A stretch of DNA of 45,301 bases from Candidatus Zhuqueibacterota bacterium (GTDB taxonomy: Bacteria; Zhuqueibacterota; Zhuqueibacteria; Zhuqueibacterales; Zhuqueibacteraceae): positions 1-45,301 of the forward strand of contig JAKEEU010000078.1 of the NCBI GenBank assembly GCA_022616415.1, given 5' to 3'. Below, in pieces: positions 23,330 to 32,074 of the stretch. Each line of letters begins with the position of its first letter. Within the stretch, counting starts at the first letter, position 1. The notes under the pieces were generated by a model. The model did no database searches, was not told the origin of the DNA, and saw nothing but the letters and a program-made list of their open reading frames with translations. The position numbers were made by a program, and so were the translations under genes.

Positions 23330-23620
23330 ATGAAACTGAAAGACAAAATGGTCCGCTGGCTGGCGCGGCGATTGCCGGCTTGCAAAGAGGTGACGAGAAT
23401 GGCTTCGGAGGCGATGGAGCGAAAATTGACACTGCGCCAGCGCATTGAGATGAGGCTGCATTTGCTGATCTGCACGCTGTGCATGCGTTATGTCAAACAA
23501 CTGCAATTCATGCACGACGCCATCCAGCAGCACGCCGCCCAAATCGAAACCGGCGCCGCACCGCCTTCGGTCCTTTCTCACGACGCGCGTGAACGCATGA
23601 AACAGAAGCTGAAAACGTAG
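23330..23620 (+). CDS. Small zinc-finger (zf-HC2/anti-sigma-like) protein
   Basis: The 96-residue protein has the pattern of short anti-sigma zinc-finger proteins: CKEVTRMASEAMERKLTL, then RLHLLICTLCMRYVKQLQFM with H-x4-C-x2-C, which would bind zinc with the upstream Cys. Such proteins hold an ECF sigma factor inactive. No membrane segment follows the finger, so it is soluble. A GTG at 23297 is an alternative start adding 11 residues; ATG 23330 is chosen as the simpler one. It lies between the M16 operon and a sigma-like chimera (23763-24320), with a terminator hairpin in between, so it may be the last gene of the M16 transcript. Confidence 0.65.
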   Translation: MKLKDKMVRWLARRLPACKEVTRMASEAMERKLTLRQRIEMRLHLLICTLCMRYVKQLQFMHDAIQQHAAQIETGAAPPSVLSHDARERMKQKLKT

Positions 23621-23694
23621 CCGTCGCAGATTTGACAGCAGAGAACAGCGGCCCGCGCATCGGGTGTCTGGCTGGAATTTTATTGTTGCGCCAT

Positions 23695-23732
23695 AAAACG
23701 CCACTTGCTGTAATTCGAGCAAGTGGCGTTTT
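23695..23732 (+). terminator. Rho-independent terminator after the M16/zinc-finger genes
   Basis: AAAACGCCACTTGCT (23695-23709) pairs perfectly over 15 bases with AGCAAGTGGCGTTTT (23718-23732) around an 8-base loop, followed by GTTTTC and a T-rich run. Because the stem begins with A residues and ends with T residues, it could work in both directions. Confidence 0.85.
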
Positions 23733-23762
23733 GTTTTCAATTTTTTTTGCACGTGGGAAGAA

Positions 23763-24320
23763 ATGTCCCCTTACCGTCGTCTAAATAATAAAAAGCGACC
23801 GAGGAGGTCACTGCACTTAGCACCAACGACAGCGGAGCGTAGGCTGGATTTACGCGCGATTTTTCTCACCCATCACCGGCGATTGTACATGGTGGCTTAT
23901 CGCCTGACTGCGTCGCGCCACGATGCCGAAGACATTGTGCAGGAAGTTTTTGTGCGCCTGCACAATAAGCTCGAGCAATTTCAACAGGAGATTGCCTTCC
24001 CGCTTGCGGCTATTGAAGCTTTGCCGGACTCGTTTCGCTTGGACTGCGTGCGCGTGCTGGAGTGCAACGGCAAAAAATGCGTTCAATTCACCTGCATCAA
24101 AGCCGGCAAAGTGATCAACATTTTTCAACACGCTTTAGGGCAACCCTGGACGCTCGGCCAATTTGCCGTCGCGCGCGCGCCGATTTGCAACGTGGAATGC
24201 TTGTTGGTGAGCACACAGAATGTCACGGCGGTGAGCTGGAAGGGGAACCATTCGGAGTATCTGACGATTGGCGATCTCACGCCGCAGGAGATCGCGCAAG
24301 TCGTGCAAGTTTTGCAATGA
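23763..24320 (+). CDS. Chimera: ECF sigma region 2 joined to an anti-sigma-like C-terminal part
   Basis: Residues about 30-75 match sigma70 region 2 of ECF factors (LRAIFLTHHRRLYMVAYRL, SRHDAEDIVQEVFVRLHNKL). Sigma region 4 is absent. From about residue 90 the sequence changes to a domain seen at the C-terminus of membrane-free anti-sigma proteins: FRLDCVRVLECNGKKCVQF, VINIFQHALG, and VTAVSWKGNHSEYLTIGDL. The junction near LEQFQQEIAF is in frame. An internal deletion fusing an ECF sigma gene with the following anti-sigma gene would give this. It cannot bind -35 DNA, so it is either decay or a fused decoy. Start ATG 23763; a hairpin follows at 24377-24403. Confidence 0.6.
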   Translation: MSPYRRLNNKKRPRRSLHLAPTTAERRLDLRAIFLTHHRRLYMVAYRLTASRHDAEDIVQEVFVRLHNKLEQFQQEIAFPLAAIEALPDSFRLDCVRVLECNGKKCVQFTCIKAGKVINIFQHALGQPWTLGQFAVARAPICNVECLLVSTQNVTAVSWKGNHSEYLTIGDLTPQEIAQVVQVLQ

Positions 24321-24376
24321 TCCCGGCTTCCGATTGCTGCCCGAGTCAGTGCCCGAATTAACGGACATTCGATGCG

Positions 24377-24403
24377 CAGGGGCGAAGTTATGCTTCGCCC
24401 CTG
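24377..24403. terminator. Perfect hairpin between convergent genes
   Basis: CAGGGGCGAAG (24377-24387) and CTTCGCCCCTG (24393-24403) form an 11-bp stem with loop TTATG. It sits between the sigma-like chimera (ends 24320) and the opposing lipoprotein gene (ends 24432). The T-tract is poor on both strands, so it may be a terminator or simply a palindromic repeat. Confidence 0.45.
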
Positions 24404-24431
24404 TCACCCTTCTTATTGCACTCCAAATCTC

Positions 24432-25856
24432 TTAATTTTTCGGCAACAATCTTCCGACAATTGTTCTCGAGGCGTCACCGTTTTGGCTGGTGACCTGAAT
24501 CTTGATTGTGGCGTCTTTGGCTAACAAGCTATCAGGTTCTGCGTTGGTCAAAGTAAAACCAAACTGCGTCCAGGCGCGAGATTGGGTATCCTTCAGGTTT
24601 ATGTTGGTGTCCCCGTTAAGCTTGCCGTTATCAACCGTCACGCTGATCGTGGTGCCGGCAACCAGGGGATTGTTGTTCTGGTCTTTCACCTTATAGGTAA
24701 AAAATTGCGAGCTGTAGGGGGCAAGATTGAAAGTCGTCGGCGCCACCTCGATGGGCATTGTCCCTCCGGAAAACAAAACGGGACCATCGGTTTTAATCTT
24801 CACGCCATTTTCATTAACCGTTTCCGCGATGATGAGAGCGAACCCAGGCTCGGTAAAAGGAAAAGTATATCTGGGAATTCCTTGAATTCCTTGCGGTCGC
24901 GGGCTGGCGGAAGTCAAAATAATCGAAGCTCGTCCAAGCGCATCGGTCACCGCCGAGCCGCCGATAATGCCGCCGCTGCTGCTAAATTGCACGACGGTTC
25001 CCGGCGGCACCGGGTTGGAATATTTGTCGCCCACAAACGCCGTGATTTTATTTTCCAAACCGTAGTATATCCAACCCGCAAAGTTCAGTTTTTCGAACGC
25101 AAGAGAAAAATGGCTTAGGTCCGGCAACCCGCCGTGAATGGCAATCGGAACCGGCGCCGCGGTGATCGTAGTGCCTTTGATTTGCGCCACCACTTGCACG
25201 GCGCCCGCCTTGGTTCCGCTGGTGATTATGGTCGAAACCCGGCCGTTCGCATCGGTTTCAGCCGAAGCCGGGTTCAAAACTTCGCCGCCGCCGAGGCCGC
25301 CGGCGATTTTAAAATTCACGGTCACGCTGTGCTGCGTATCAACCGGGACGCCGTGGGCATCTCTCACTTCGAACGTCATTTTTGAGGTGGCTTGGCCGCC
25401 GGAGCCTTTCACGAATATACTGCTCGTGGTCACGTCAATCAGCACGATGTTGGTCGCATTGCCGGAACCTTCTCCGGAACTGACCAAGCGACTTAATTTA
25501 ATCTCCGCGACCGACGTGACGCGGTCTTTCTTAATGGTGAGCGAGACCAGTGAATCGTTGGCGAAGCCGGTTTTGGAAATGACCAGCTTGACGGTTCTGG
25601 AAATCGTGTCCGGCAGCTCGATGGACAAGGCATACTTGCCGCCGGCGCCGGTTTCTGTGCTGCGATTGAAAGGCAGGGCTTTCACCAATGCCTTTTCAAT
25701 CGGCGCGGAGGTGGCTTTGTCCACGACGCGGCCTTCGATTTGTGCCACGTTGAGCGTTTGTGTCGGGGTCTCCGTGCAGCTTTGCAGCGTGATCCCCAAG
25801 CCGGCGATGAGCGCCGGGAGCAAAACTTGTTTGATCGGCATGAGCAAATTTCGCAT
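24432..25856 (-). CDS. Ig-like (Big) domain lipoprotein
   Basis: The protein begins MRNLLMPIKQVLLPALIAGL and carries a lipobox LQSC (leading to SCTETPTQT), so it is an outer- or inner-membrane lipoprotein. A carboxypeptidase-regulatory-like domain follows (IEGRVVDKATSAPIEKALVK), then three to four bacterial Ig-like repeats with the signature ETDANGRVSTIITSG, VTDALGRASIILTS and VGDKYSNPVPPGTVV. Such proteins display adhesive or structural beta-sandwich domains at the surface. The start at 25856 is preferred because GAGG lies about nine bases upstream and the signal peptide begins there; an upstream in-frame start at 25943 adds a non-signal-like stretch. It stands alone on the minus strand. Confidence 0.75.
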   Translation of the reverse strand: MRNLLMPIKQVLLPALIAGLGITLQSCTETPTQTLNVAQIEGRVVDKATSAPIEKALVKALPFNRSTETGAGGKYALSIELPDTISRTVKLVISKTGFANDSLVSLTIKKDRVTSVAEIKLSRLVSSGEGSGNATNIVLIDVTTSSIFVKGSGGQATSKMTFEVRDAHGVPVDTQHSVTVNFKIAGGLGGGEVLNPASAETDANGRVSTIITSGTKAGAVQVVAQIKGTTITAAPVPIAIHGGLPDLSHFSLAFEKLNFAGWIYYGLENKITAFVGDKYSNPVPPGTVVQFSSSGGIIGGSAVTDALGRASIILTSASPRPQGIQGIPRYTFPFTEPGFALIIAETVNENGVKIKTDGPVLFSGGTMPIEVAPTTFNLAPYSSQFFTYKVKDQNNNPLVAGTTISVTVDNGKLNGDTNINLKDTQSRAWTQFGFTLTNAEPDSLLAKDATIKIQVTSQNGDASRTIVGRLLPKN

Positions 25857-26207
25857 GTGTGTTGTCCTCTTGCTGGATATTGTTAAGTCCGTCCTTGCAG
25901 GAAAAATAAAATTTTCATCGTTCGCAGCCTTCCCAAAACACACATTCGATAATTTCTATACGAGCTACGTTGTCATGATGCAGAATAAATCGGCGTAAAT
26001 ACCGACAAGCCGGCAATGACTCTTTGTTGCCGTTGGCGAAAATAGACGTTGCAAAAAAATTTTCGATGTGCTAAATTGATTATATGTTACACGCGCGTTA
26101 AAACTCAGGCCAAAACTCGCGGAATTTTACCCGCGACGCTCGTCAACCTGTGGCTGGCTGAACGATTGCAGTCAGCACAGTGACGGTTGATCGTTTTTCA
26201 AATACGC

Positions 26208-26555
26208 ATGGATGCGACTTACTTTTTCGTGATCGACGTGGGCCATCCGCCGCGCCCGCCGCAGCAGGTTGAAAACGAGCTTGCCGAGGCGCTTGCCAAG
26301 GTGCGCAATTCAGCGAGCCTGCGCGCCGTCAAAGTCGTTCACGGCTACGGCAGTCATGGACGAGGCGGGAGCACGAAAGAAACGGTTCGCAACTGGGCCT
26401 TTCAATTTCGCCGGCGCTTTCGTGCCGCCATCAACGGCGAGGACTACGATATTTTCCACGAAGACACCCAGGAAATGCGGCAGGCTTGCGGTCAAATCGA
26501 CGATGCCGATTTGGGAACCGGCAATCCGGGAATTACGGTCATTTGGGTCAAATAG
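26208..26555 (+). CDS. Smr-domain protein
   Basis: The 115-residue protein contains the Smr core: an N-terminal strand and helix (PPQQVENELAEALAKVRN), then LRAVKVVHGYGSHGRGGSTK (HGxGxG-type glycine-rich loop) and a final TVIWVK strand. Smr domains act as nicking or RNA-cleaving nucleases, alone or at the end of MutS2. A stand-alone small Smr protein is common; targets here are unknown. Start ATG 26208 is preferred over TTG 26187. It is isolated, with a 700-base intergenic interval downstream. Confidence 0.72.
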   Translation: MDATYFFVIDVGHPPRPPQQVENELAEALAKVRNSASLRAVKVVHGYGSHGRGGSTKETVRNWAFQFRRRFRAAINGEDYDIFHEDTQEMRQACGQIDDADLGTGNPGITVIWVK

Positions 26556-27224
26556 CGGTTGCAATTACGCGGTGTTTGCCATTGATAAAACGACGTTACA
26601 GTTTTACTGAGAGGTTGAGCCCGCCGCCCCAACCTTCAAAACCCGCCGATTTCAATTCCGGAGCGCGGTATCTGCAATATCGTTTTTGCAATTCAAAAAC
26701 GAAATTTGAAATCAAGATGATACACTTTCCGGCGCGCTTACGAAACTGTCAACGTCTTCCTTAAATCATCCACCTAAAAAATTCCTCTCAGTTTTTCAAT
26801 CATTTAAAGCAATGCGTTTTACCCAACTCAACGCGGCGCGCCGTCTTTAGGTTTTGGCATAAGCCTTGCAGAAAAATTAGGCAATGATGAGTTAACACGC
26901 ATTAGGATCGAGCCCCGACGTGTCATGAATTTTATTCAAGGAGAGTCGGGGCAACAATGATCTTAATGTTGACTTCCCGAAAATGAGTAAACAAGGACGT
27001 TTCTTAGGGAAGCACCTTGCAGGAAGCATGGGCATCTCGCTTTAGCGGGACATGAAATTCGCGCCCGGTCCAGATACGTGGTTCAACCAACCACCGGCCT
27101 TTCCGCCATCGCGGCGAACAGTGACGTTTGCCCGAAAAAAATGACAAGTGGCCGGGCGCGCTTTTCGTGAAATCAAACGCAGTCGTTTTCATATAAAAAG
27201 TTGTGGCTCCCCCTCACAGCCAAG
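26556..27224. other. Intergenic region with several inverted repeats, no gene
   Basis: No family or ribosome-bound frame is seen on either strand. The interval holds GCCCCGAC/GTCGGGGC (26912-26919 and 26945-26952), GCGCCCGG/CCGGGCGC (27061-27068 and 27152-27159) with an inner GTGGTT/AACCAC hairpin, and a short TCTCGC-TTTA-GCGGGA stem near 27037-27052. These are consistent with a folded transcript ending at the terminator at 27225, but I cannot match it to a known RNA family. Confidence 0.35.
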
Positions 27225-27258
27225 AGGTCCGGGTTGAAAGACCTGGGCCTTTTTTATT
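27225..27258 (+). terminator. Rho-independent terminator with GAAA tetraloop
   Basis: AGGTCCGGGTT (27225-27235), loop GAAA, and GACCTGGGCCT (27240-27250) form an 11-bp stem with a few G-T pairs, followed by TTTTTTATTT. Orientation is plus. No plus-strand gene lies within 650 bases upstream, so it may end an untranslated RNA from the interval before it. Confidence 0.7.
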
Positions 27259-27270
27259 TCGAAAAATTTT

Positions 27271-29355
27271 TTACGAACCGGCGAGATGTGCTCGGCATCG
27301 CTCAAGGTAAAGGCGCGAAATCGGATCGTCAGGAAAAATTGCCAAACACGCTTCGAATAGTGACATGGCCTGTGGCCAATCCTCGGCATGGAAGTAATGC
27401 AGGCCACGATTGTATGGCGCCAGGCAGGCGAGCTTATGCTCTTTCACGATGTCCGAATCCGCATCGAAGAGCTCGTAAATGACGACCGGCCTGGTTTTCC
27501 CCGGGACTTGCGCGACGTCAACCTCGCGATAGCAAAATCTTTCCGGATTTGAAATCTCACGGAATGCCGACTCAGAGACCAGAACCCCGACGCCGTAATG
27601 TTTGGTCAAATTCTGCAAGCGCGAGGCGAGATTGACGGTGTCGCCGATGATGGCCGATTCCATGCGAACTTCCGAGCCGATGGTGCCCCAAATGACCTTG
27701 CCGGTATTGACGCCGACGCCGATGTCGATTGGCGGCTCGCCGCGTTCCAGGCGCTCACGGTTGTGCTCGTTGAGCGCTTTTCGCATGTCCAGCGCAGCCT
27801 CAATCGCTTTGTCTTGGTGTCCGGATAAATAGAAAATGGCCATGATTTCGTCGCCGACAAACTGGTTGATGAAGCCGCCATGCTGATGAATGACCGGCTG
27901 CATGCGCCGCATAAATTCATTGAGAAACGCCAAGGTTTCGTTCGGGGAAAGGTTCTCGGCAATGGAAGTGAAGGAACGAATGTCGGTAAATAAAATGGTC
28001 GCGATGCCCTCTTCGGCGCCGCCGAGCTTGATGCTCTCCAATCCCTCTTTGGCAATTTTATCGAGCACAGGCTCCGGAACGAACAAACTGAAGACGTCGC
28101 GCGTGCGGCGCACAGTGATGAGCTGGGTTTCCAGATTTCTATTGGTGCGCGCAAAGTTGCGCGCCAGAAACACCGACATTGAAATCATCAGGATCATGGC
28201 GGCATAGAAGGGCGTGGGGAACTCTTCAAAAGTCCACGGTTCCGGCACGACTTTCAGCGCAATCAGAAGCCAATAGGCGCCTGTCAGCGTGAACGGTATC
28301 ATGCCGAGCAATATCATCCAACTTCCTTGAAATTGAACCACACGTTTTTTCATCCAGGCCATGACCGGCGCTCGCACCACTTCTGCAAAAGCGGCGATAT
28401 AGAAGAGGTTGAGATATTTCACGGCAAGGGATGGTCTGAACCAACCCCAAAGTGTGAGCCCTGCGCCGATTGCGCAAAAAAGCGCGAAAAGTCCGGGCCG
28501 TTCAGGAAAGATCAGCGAATATGTCAGGCGGATAAAAAATAACATGGTGATGGTGAGCGCCGTGAATTGCAGGCGTGCCATCCACACAAATTGCATGAGG
28601 TCGTTTGCAACAAGCAGCGGTTGGAACCAAAAATAAATCGTCGGCGCCAGAAAAGCGGCGAGCGCCGCGAAATAAAGATTGGGGCGCAGCGGGGGATAAA
28701 ACAAAAAGAGCAGAAAGTGCAACAAGGCAAACGCCAGCAGAATGCCCATCAGCAACATCTGATGAATGCCGACTGTTCTTCTGAAATTGTCGCGCGTGGC
28801 GCTCATTTGCTGCAAGCCGCCGATCTTGAAGTTGAAGCCGGGCTCCGCGCCGGCGGCAAGAGGCGATTGCAGAAAGAAGCTGGAATAGCGAATGGCAATG
28901 AGGCGCCGCGATTTGCCGCCCGCAACCTCCGAAGGCGCGCGAAAAACGACGGGGCGAAGCTCGGGCATCAAAGTGATCTTAGGCATTTCATCTTTTTTGG
29001 AGGTTCCGACCTTGCCGAATTGATAAAGCAGCTTGCCATCCAAATAAAATTCAATTGCTCCGGCGTATTCCATCGCGAGACCAAGTGGTGAATTCTGGAG
29101 AACGGAATCGACTTCCAGGACATAACGAAACCAGCCGATGCCTTGCCAGCGATCAAGTGGGAACTCGTCGATTTCGATTTGCTCCCAATCGCTATCATCA
29201 AACTCCGGTTGTGCCCAGGTGGTGTCGTCGCCCGTGTGATATTTGTAGAAATTGGGAGAGACAATTTTTCCTTCTAACTGGGCGCGGGCTGGCAGTGCGC
29301 TTTGTAGAAGGAAAAAACAGCAAACCAACACCGAGATTTTAAGAGGTTTACTCAT
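27271..29355 (-). CDS. Sensor-7TM class III adenylate/guanylate cyclase
   Basis: The 694-residue protein has a signal peptide, an extracellular jelly-roll sensor of the 7TMR-DISM type (YKYHTGDDTTWAQPEFDD, GIGWFRYVLEVDS, EFYLDGKLLYQFGKV), seven hydrophobic segments (about residues 200-400), and a class III cyclase domain with FTDIRSFTSIAE (metal-binding Asp), GDEIMAIFY, GVGVNTGKVIWGTIGS and GDTVNLASRLQNL. A short TPR-like tail follows (YNRGLHYFHAEDWPQAMSLF). It should make cyclic AMP or GMP in response to an envelope signal. Its sensor is clearly homologous to that of the adjacent phosphatase (29396-31372), so two outputs share one input design. The ATG at 29355 is well placed before the signal peptide. 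Confidence 0.87.
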   Translation of the reverse strand: MSKPLKISVLVCCFFLLQSALPARAQLEGKIVSPNFYKYHTGDDTTWAQPEFDDSDWEQIEIDEFPLDRWQGIGWFRYVLEVDSVLQNSPLGLAMEYAGAIEFYLDGKLLYQFGKVGTSKKDEMPKITLMPELRPVVFRAPSEVAGGKSRRLIAIRYSSFFLQSPLAAGAEPGFNFKIGGLQQMSATRDNFRRTVGIHQMLLMGILLAFALLHFLLFLFYPPLRPNLYFAALAAFLAPTIYFWFQPLLVANDLMQFVWMARLQFTALTITMLFFIRLTYSLIFPERPGLFALFCAIGAGLTLWGWFRPSLAVKYLNLFYIAAFAEVVRAPVMAWMKKRVVQFQGSWMILLGMIPFTLTGAYWLLIALKVVPEPWTFEEFPTPFYAAMILMISMSVFLARNFARTNRNLETQLITVRRTRDVFSLFVPEPVLDKIAKEGLESIKLGGAEEGIATILFTDIRSFTSIAENLSPNETLAFLNEFMRRMQPVIHQHGGFINQFVGDEIMAIFYLSGHQDKAIEAALDMRKALNEHNRERLERGEPPIDIGVGVNTGKVIWGTIGSEVRMESAIIGDTVNLASRLQNLTKHYGVGVLVSESAFREISNPERFCYREVDVAQVPGKTRPVVIYELFDADSDIVKEHKLACLAPYNRGLHYFHAEDWPQAMSLFEACLAIFPDDPISRLYLERCRAHLAGS

Positions 29356-29395
29356 TGTTTCGCCATGGTTTTATGCTATTTTCAATCTGATCGAA

Positions 29396-31372
29396 TTACA
29401 CCCCCGCCAGTCGGGCCGACTGGGTTACTTTCATCACCACAAACGTCACGTCATCCTCCTGCGGCCGGCCATTCGCCCATTTCTCGCCGGCAGCAACCAT
29501 GTAGTCGATGATGGCTTGGGGCGATTCGTGCGCCACTTCTTCTACGAGTTTTTTCGCGCCGGGATAATCCAAGATTTCGCCTCTGGCGTTGAACATTTCC
29601 GGCAAGCCGTCGCTCATGAGCACCAGGGCGTCGCCGAAAGCAAGCTCCGTCTCGACTTGCTGATAAGGAAAGTTGGGAAACTCACCCAGCGGCATGCCCT
29701 TTAACGCGATCTCGTCAACTTGATTCGTCTTGGCTTTGTACAGCAGCGCTGGCGGCATTCCGGCAACGGCAATCCGGAGGTGATTGTCTTTACATCTCAC
29801 CAACGTCATCGCCATGTACATATAGCTCAGGTTCATACTCTTCAGCGCGCCGGACATTTTATGAAAAATTTGCGGCAGCGCGGCTTCGTGCGCCAGCGCT
29901 TTGAACAAGCCTTTGGCAATTGAGACCATCGCGCCGGCCTTCATTCCATGTCCGGTGGCGTCGCCGATGGCGATGGTCAGCGTTCCATCATCATCAAGAT
30001 GAAAGTCGTAATAATCGCCGCCCACTTCGGCGGCCGGCTTCGAGTAGACGGCGATTTCGAGATGGGGAAGTCTCGGAAAGTCTTGCGGCAACATGGAGAG
30101 CTGCAACTGGCGGGCTTCTTCCAGCTCTTTAGTTTTGCGGGCGTTTTCCGCTTCCGTTCTGGCGAAGTTACGCGCCAAAAATACGGACATCGAAATCATT
30201 GGCAACAAGACCGCGTAAAAGGGCGCAGGAAAGTCTTCAAATTCCCAGGGTAAAGGCACGACATCCGGTAGTAGGGCGAGCAAATAATAAACGACCACCA
30301 GGGAAAACGGTATAAGGCCGAGCAAGATAATCCAGCTCTCTTCTAACAGCGCCTGGCGTTTCTTTATTCTGAACACGACCAGGACTCGTATGGTTTCGGC
30401 CCAACCAACGAGATAAAACAGGAACAGATACGGCCCTGCTATTATTGGCCTGAACCAATACCACAAGGTAACGCCAAGGCCGATCAAGAAAAAGGAAACG
30501 AACGTCTTAGGCAGTCTGGAATACATGAGAGAATAGACCAATCGGATAAGAGACAGAGTCGTGAGTGTCCAGGCAGCCACACGCAAGCGCTCGACCCAAC
30601 CCCAATGCGCCAACGGCGTTACAAAACCACGTTGGAACCAAAAGTAAACGAGTAGAGCAAAAGAAACGGCCAGCGCCGCATAGTAAAGATTGGCGCGTGT
30701 GCGTGGATAGAACAAAAAAAGCAGGAAATGCCCAAGCCCGAAAGCGAGGCATACGCCCGTCAGGAACATCTGATGAAGGGTCACTTTTCTTCCCAAATTG
30801 TCGCGTTGGGTATGCATCCGATCGAGGTCGCTAATATTCCACAAGAAGCGTGCGTCATCATAACCCGACCAAACAGGTGATTGCCTAAAGAAATCCGAAT
30901 AGCGAAAAGCGAGGAGGTGTCGGGATTTGCTTCCAACCGTGTTTGAAAAAGGATGAAAGGCGATGACTTTAACGTGGGGATTATCAAATGTAAGTATAGG
31001 CTCTTCCTGCTCTTTTGACGTTGCGACCTTCCCAAACCGGTGGAGCAGTACGCCATCCAAATAGAATTCAACCGCACCGACTGCCCTCATGGATAGGCCC
31101 AGCGGTACATTCCAGAGTGTTGAATCCACTTCCAGGATATAACGGAACCAGCCGATACCCGGCCGGCGATCTCGTGGGAAGGTTCCATGCTGTATTTGCT
31201 CCCAATCGCGATCATCAAACTCCGGCTGTGCCCAAGTCGTATCGTCGCCAGCGTGGTAAGTATAGAACTTGGGATAGATAATTTTCCCTTCGAGCTGCGC
31301 TCGGGCCGGCTGGGCCATTTGACAAAGGAGACAGCAGAAGAGAAATGCCAGGATTCTATCGATTTTGTTCAT
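29396..31372 (-). CDS. Sensor-7TM SpoIIE-type Ser/Thr phosphatase (PP2C)
   Basis: The 658-residue protein has a signal peptide (FLFCCLLCQMAQPARA), the same sensor layout as the cyclase (YTYHAGDDTTWAQPEFDD, GIGWFRYILEVDS), seven membrane segments, a coiled linker, and a complete SpoIIE domain: EVGGDYYDF, AIGDATGHGMKAGAM, LMSDGLPEMFN and QEDDVTFVVMKV, with the metal-binding aspartates present. Such phosphatases act on anti-sigma antagonists or other phosphoproteins in partner-switching pathways. No antagonist or anti-sigma kinase gene is in the window. ATG 31372 follows GGAG six bases away. It ends 40 bases before the cyclase start (29355), so the two may be one operon. Confidence 0.87.
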   Translation of the reverse strand: MNKIDRILAFLFCCLLCQMAQPARAQLEGKIIYPKFYTYHAGDDTTWAQPEFDDRDWEQIQHGTFPRDRRPGIGWFRYILEVDSTLWNVPLGLSMRAVGAVEFYLDGVLLHRFGKVATSKEQEEPILTFDNPHVKVIAFHPFSNTVGSKSRHLLAFRYSDFFRQSPVWSGYDDARFLWNISDLDRMHTQRDNLGRKVTLHQMFLTGVCLAFGLGHFLLFLFYPRTRANLYYAALAVSFALLVYFWFQRGFVTPLAHWGWVERLRVAAWTLTTLSLIRLVYSLMYSRLPKTFVSFFLIGLGVTLWYWFRPIIAGPYLFLFYLVGWAETIRVLVVFRIKKRQALLEESWIILLGLIPFSLVVVYYLLALLPDVVPLPWEFEDFPAPFYAVLLPMISMSVFLARNFARTEAENARKTKELEEARQLQLSMLPQDFPRLPHLEIAVYSKPAAEVGGDYYDFHLDDDGTLTIAIGDATGHGMKAGAMVSIAKGLFKALAHEAALPQIFHKMSGALKSMNLSYMYMAMTLVRCKDNHLRIAVAGMPPALLYKAKTNQVDEIALKGMPLGEFPNFPYQQVETELAFGDALVLMSDGLPEMFNARGEILDYPGAKKLVEEVAHESPQAIIDYMVAAGEKWANGRPQEDDVTFVVMKVTQSARLAGV

Positions 31373-31435
31373 GGTTTTCTCCAATCATTAAATTCACGCC
31401 AATCGGGCCGACCCTGGCCTGCGGCCTGAGCATGT

Positions 31436-31642
31436 CCCATAACTTCGTTACTGGACACTGAGACTGGTGTCCACATGCCACCCCTAACGGGGTTCAGGGA
31501 CGCTTATAAGGGTCATGTTTGCTATAAACATATCACCGCTATGCGGTTTTTAAAGCCTGGATGCTTTATCAAGCCGTAATTTAACCCCGTTAGGAGTGGC
31601 ATATTATGATCTCCCTCTGTGTCCAGTACCCAAAATATGGGT
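31436..31642. repeat. Nested inverted-repeat element between phosphatase genes
   Basis: The inner arms TGCCACCCCTAACGGGGTT (31476-31494) and AACCCCGTTAGGAGTGGCA (31583-31601) match inverted with one mismatch over 19 bases. Outer arms CTGGACAC (31451-31458) and GTGTCCAG (31619-31626), extended by CCCATA-type ends, add a second level of symmetry. It has no coding region and its right part supplies the altered 3' end of the chimeric phosphatase gene. Confidence 0.75.
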
Positions 31643-32074
31643 AAAGATCAGGGCCTGCGGCAGGGCAGGCTGGGCCACTTTCACCACCACCATCGTCACA
31701 TCATCTTCCTGCGCCCGGCCATTCGTCCATTTTTCGCCGGCGGCAACCAGATAGTCGATGATGGCTTGAGGTAATTCGTGCGTCACCTCTTCAACGAGCT
31801 TTTTCATCGTCGGATAGTCGAGAATCTGGCTTGCTTCGTTGAACATTTCGGGCAAGCCGTCGCTCATGAGCAGCAACGTATCGCCGGACGCGATGATTAT
31901 GCCGTCGCCATCCTTGTGGCGGACATTCGCTTCTCCGTCGATGCTCGCAAAGAAATCCCTAGCCCATTCAACCGCAGGGAAAGGCCCAAGTAGCAGCCAG
32001 CCGGTGATGAATTCGCCGTCACTGGTGTGGATTTGGGCGTGGCCTGCTGAGGTGCATGAGCAAACGAAGATCAA
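31604..32074 (-). pseudogene. Chimeric SpoIIE phosphatase remnant
   Basis: The 156-codon frame starts with a non-ATG codon that overlaps the stop of the barrel gene (TTGA, 32071-32074). Its N-terminal part (IHTSDGEFITGWLLLGPFP, DFFASIDGEANVR) resembles the beginning of a sensor module from a different family, and at about residue 63 it jumps to the end of a SpoIIE domain (LLLMSDGLPEMFNEASQILD, NGRAQEDDVTMVVVKV). The sensor, membrane and most of the catalytic domain are missing. The final 20 or so residues come from the neighbouring repeat. It cannot be an active phosphatase and is best read as a deletion product. Confidence 0.65.

Noticed and set aside
24377..24403. Hairpin as a firm terminator
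   Set aside because: The stem is perfect but neither strand has a T-tract, so it is listed with low confidence only.
27061..27159. Cloverleaf-like folding as a tRNA
   Set aside because: No T-loop TTCGA-type sequence, no acceptor end and the arm lengths do not fit.
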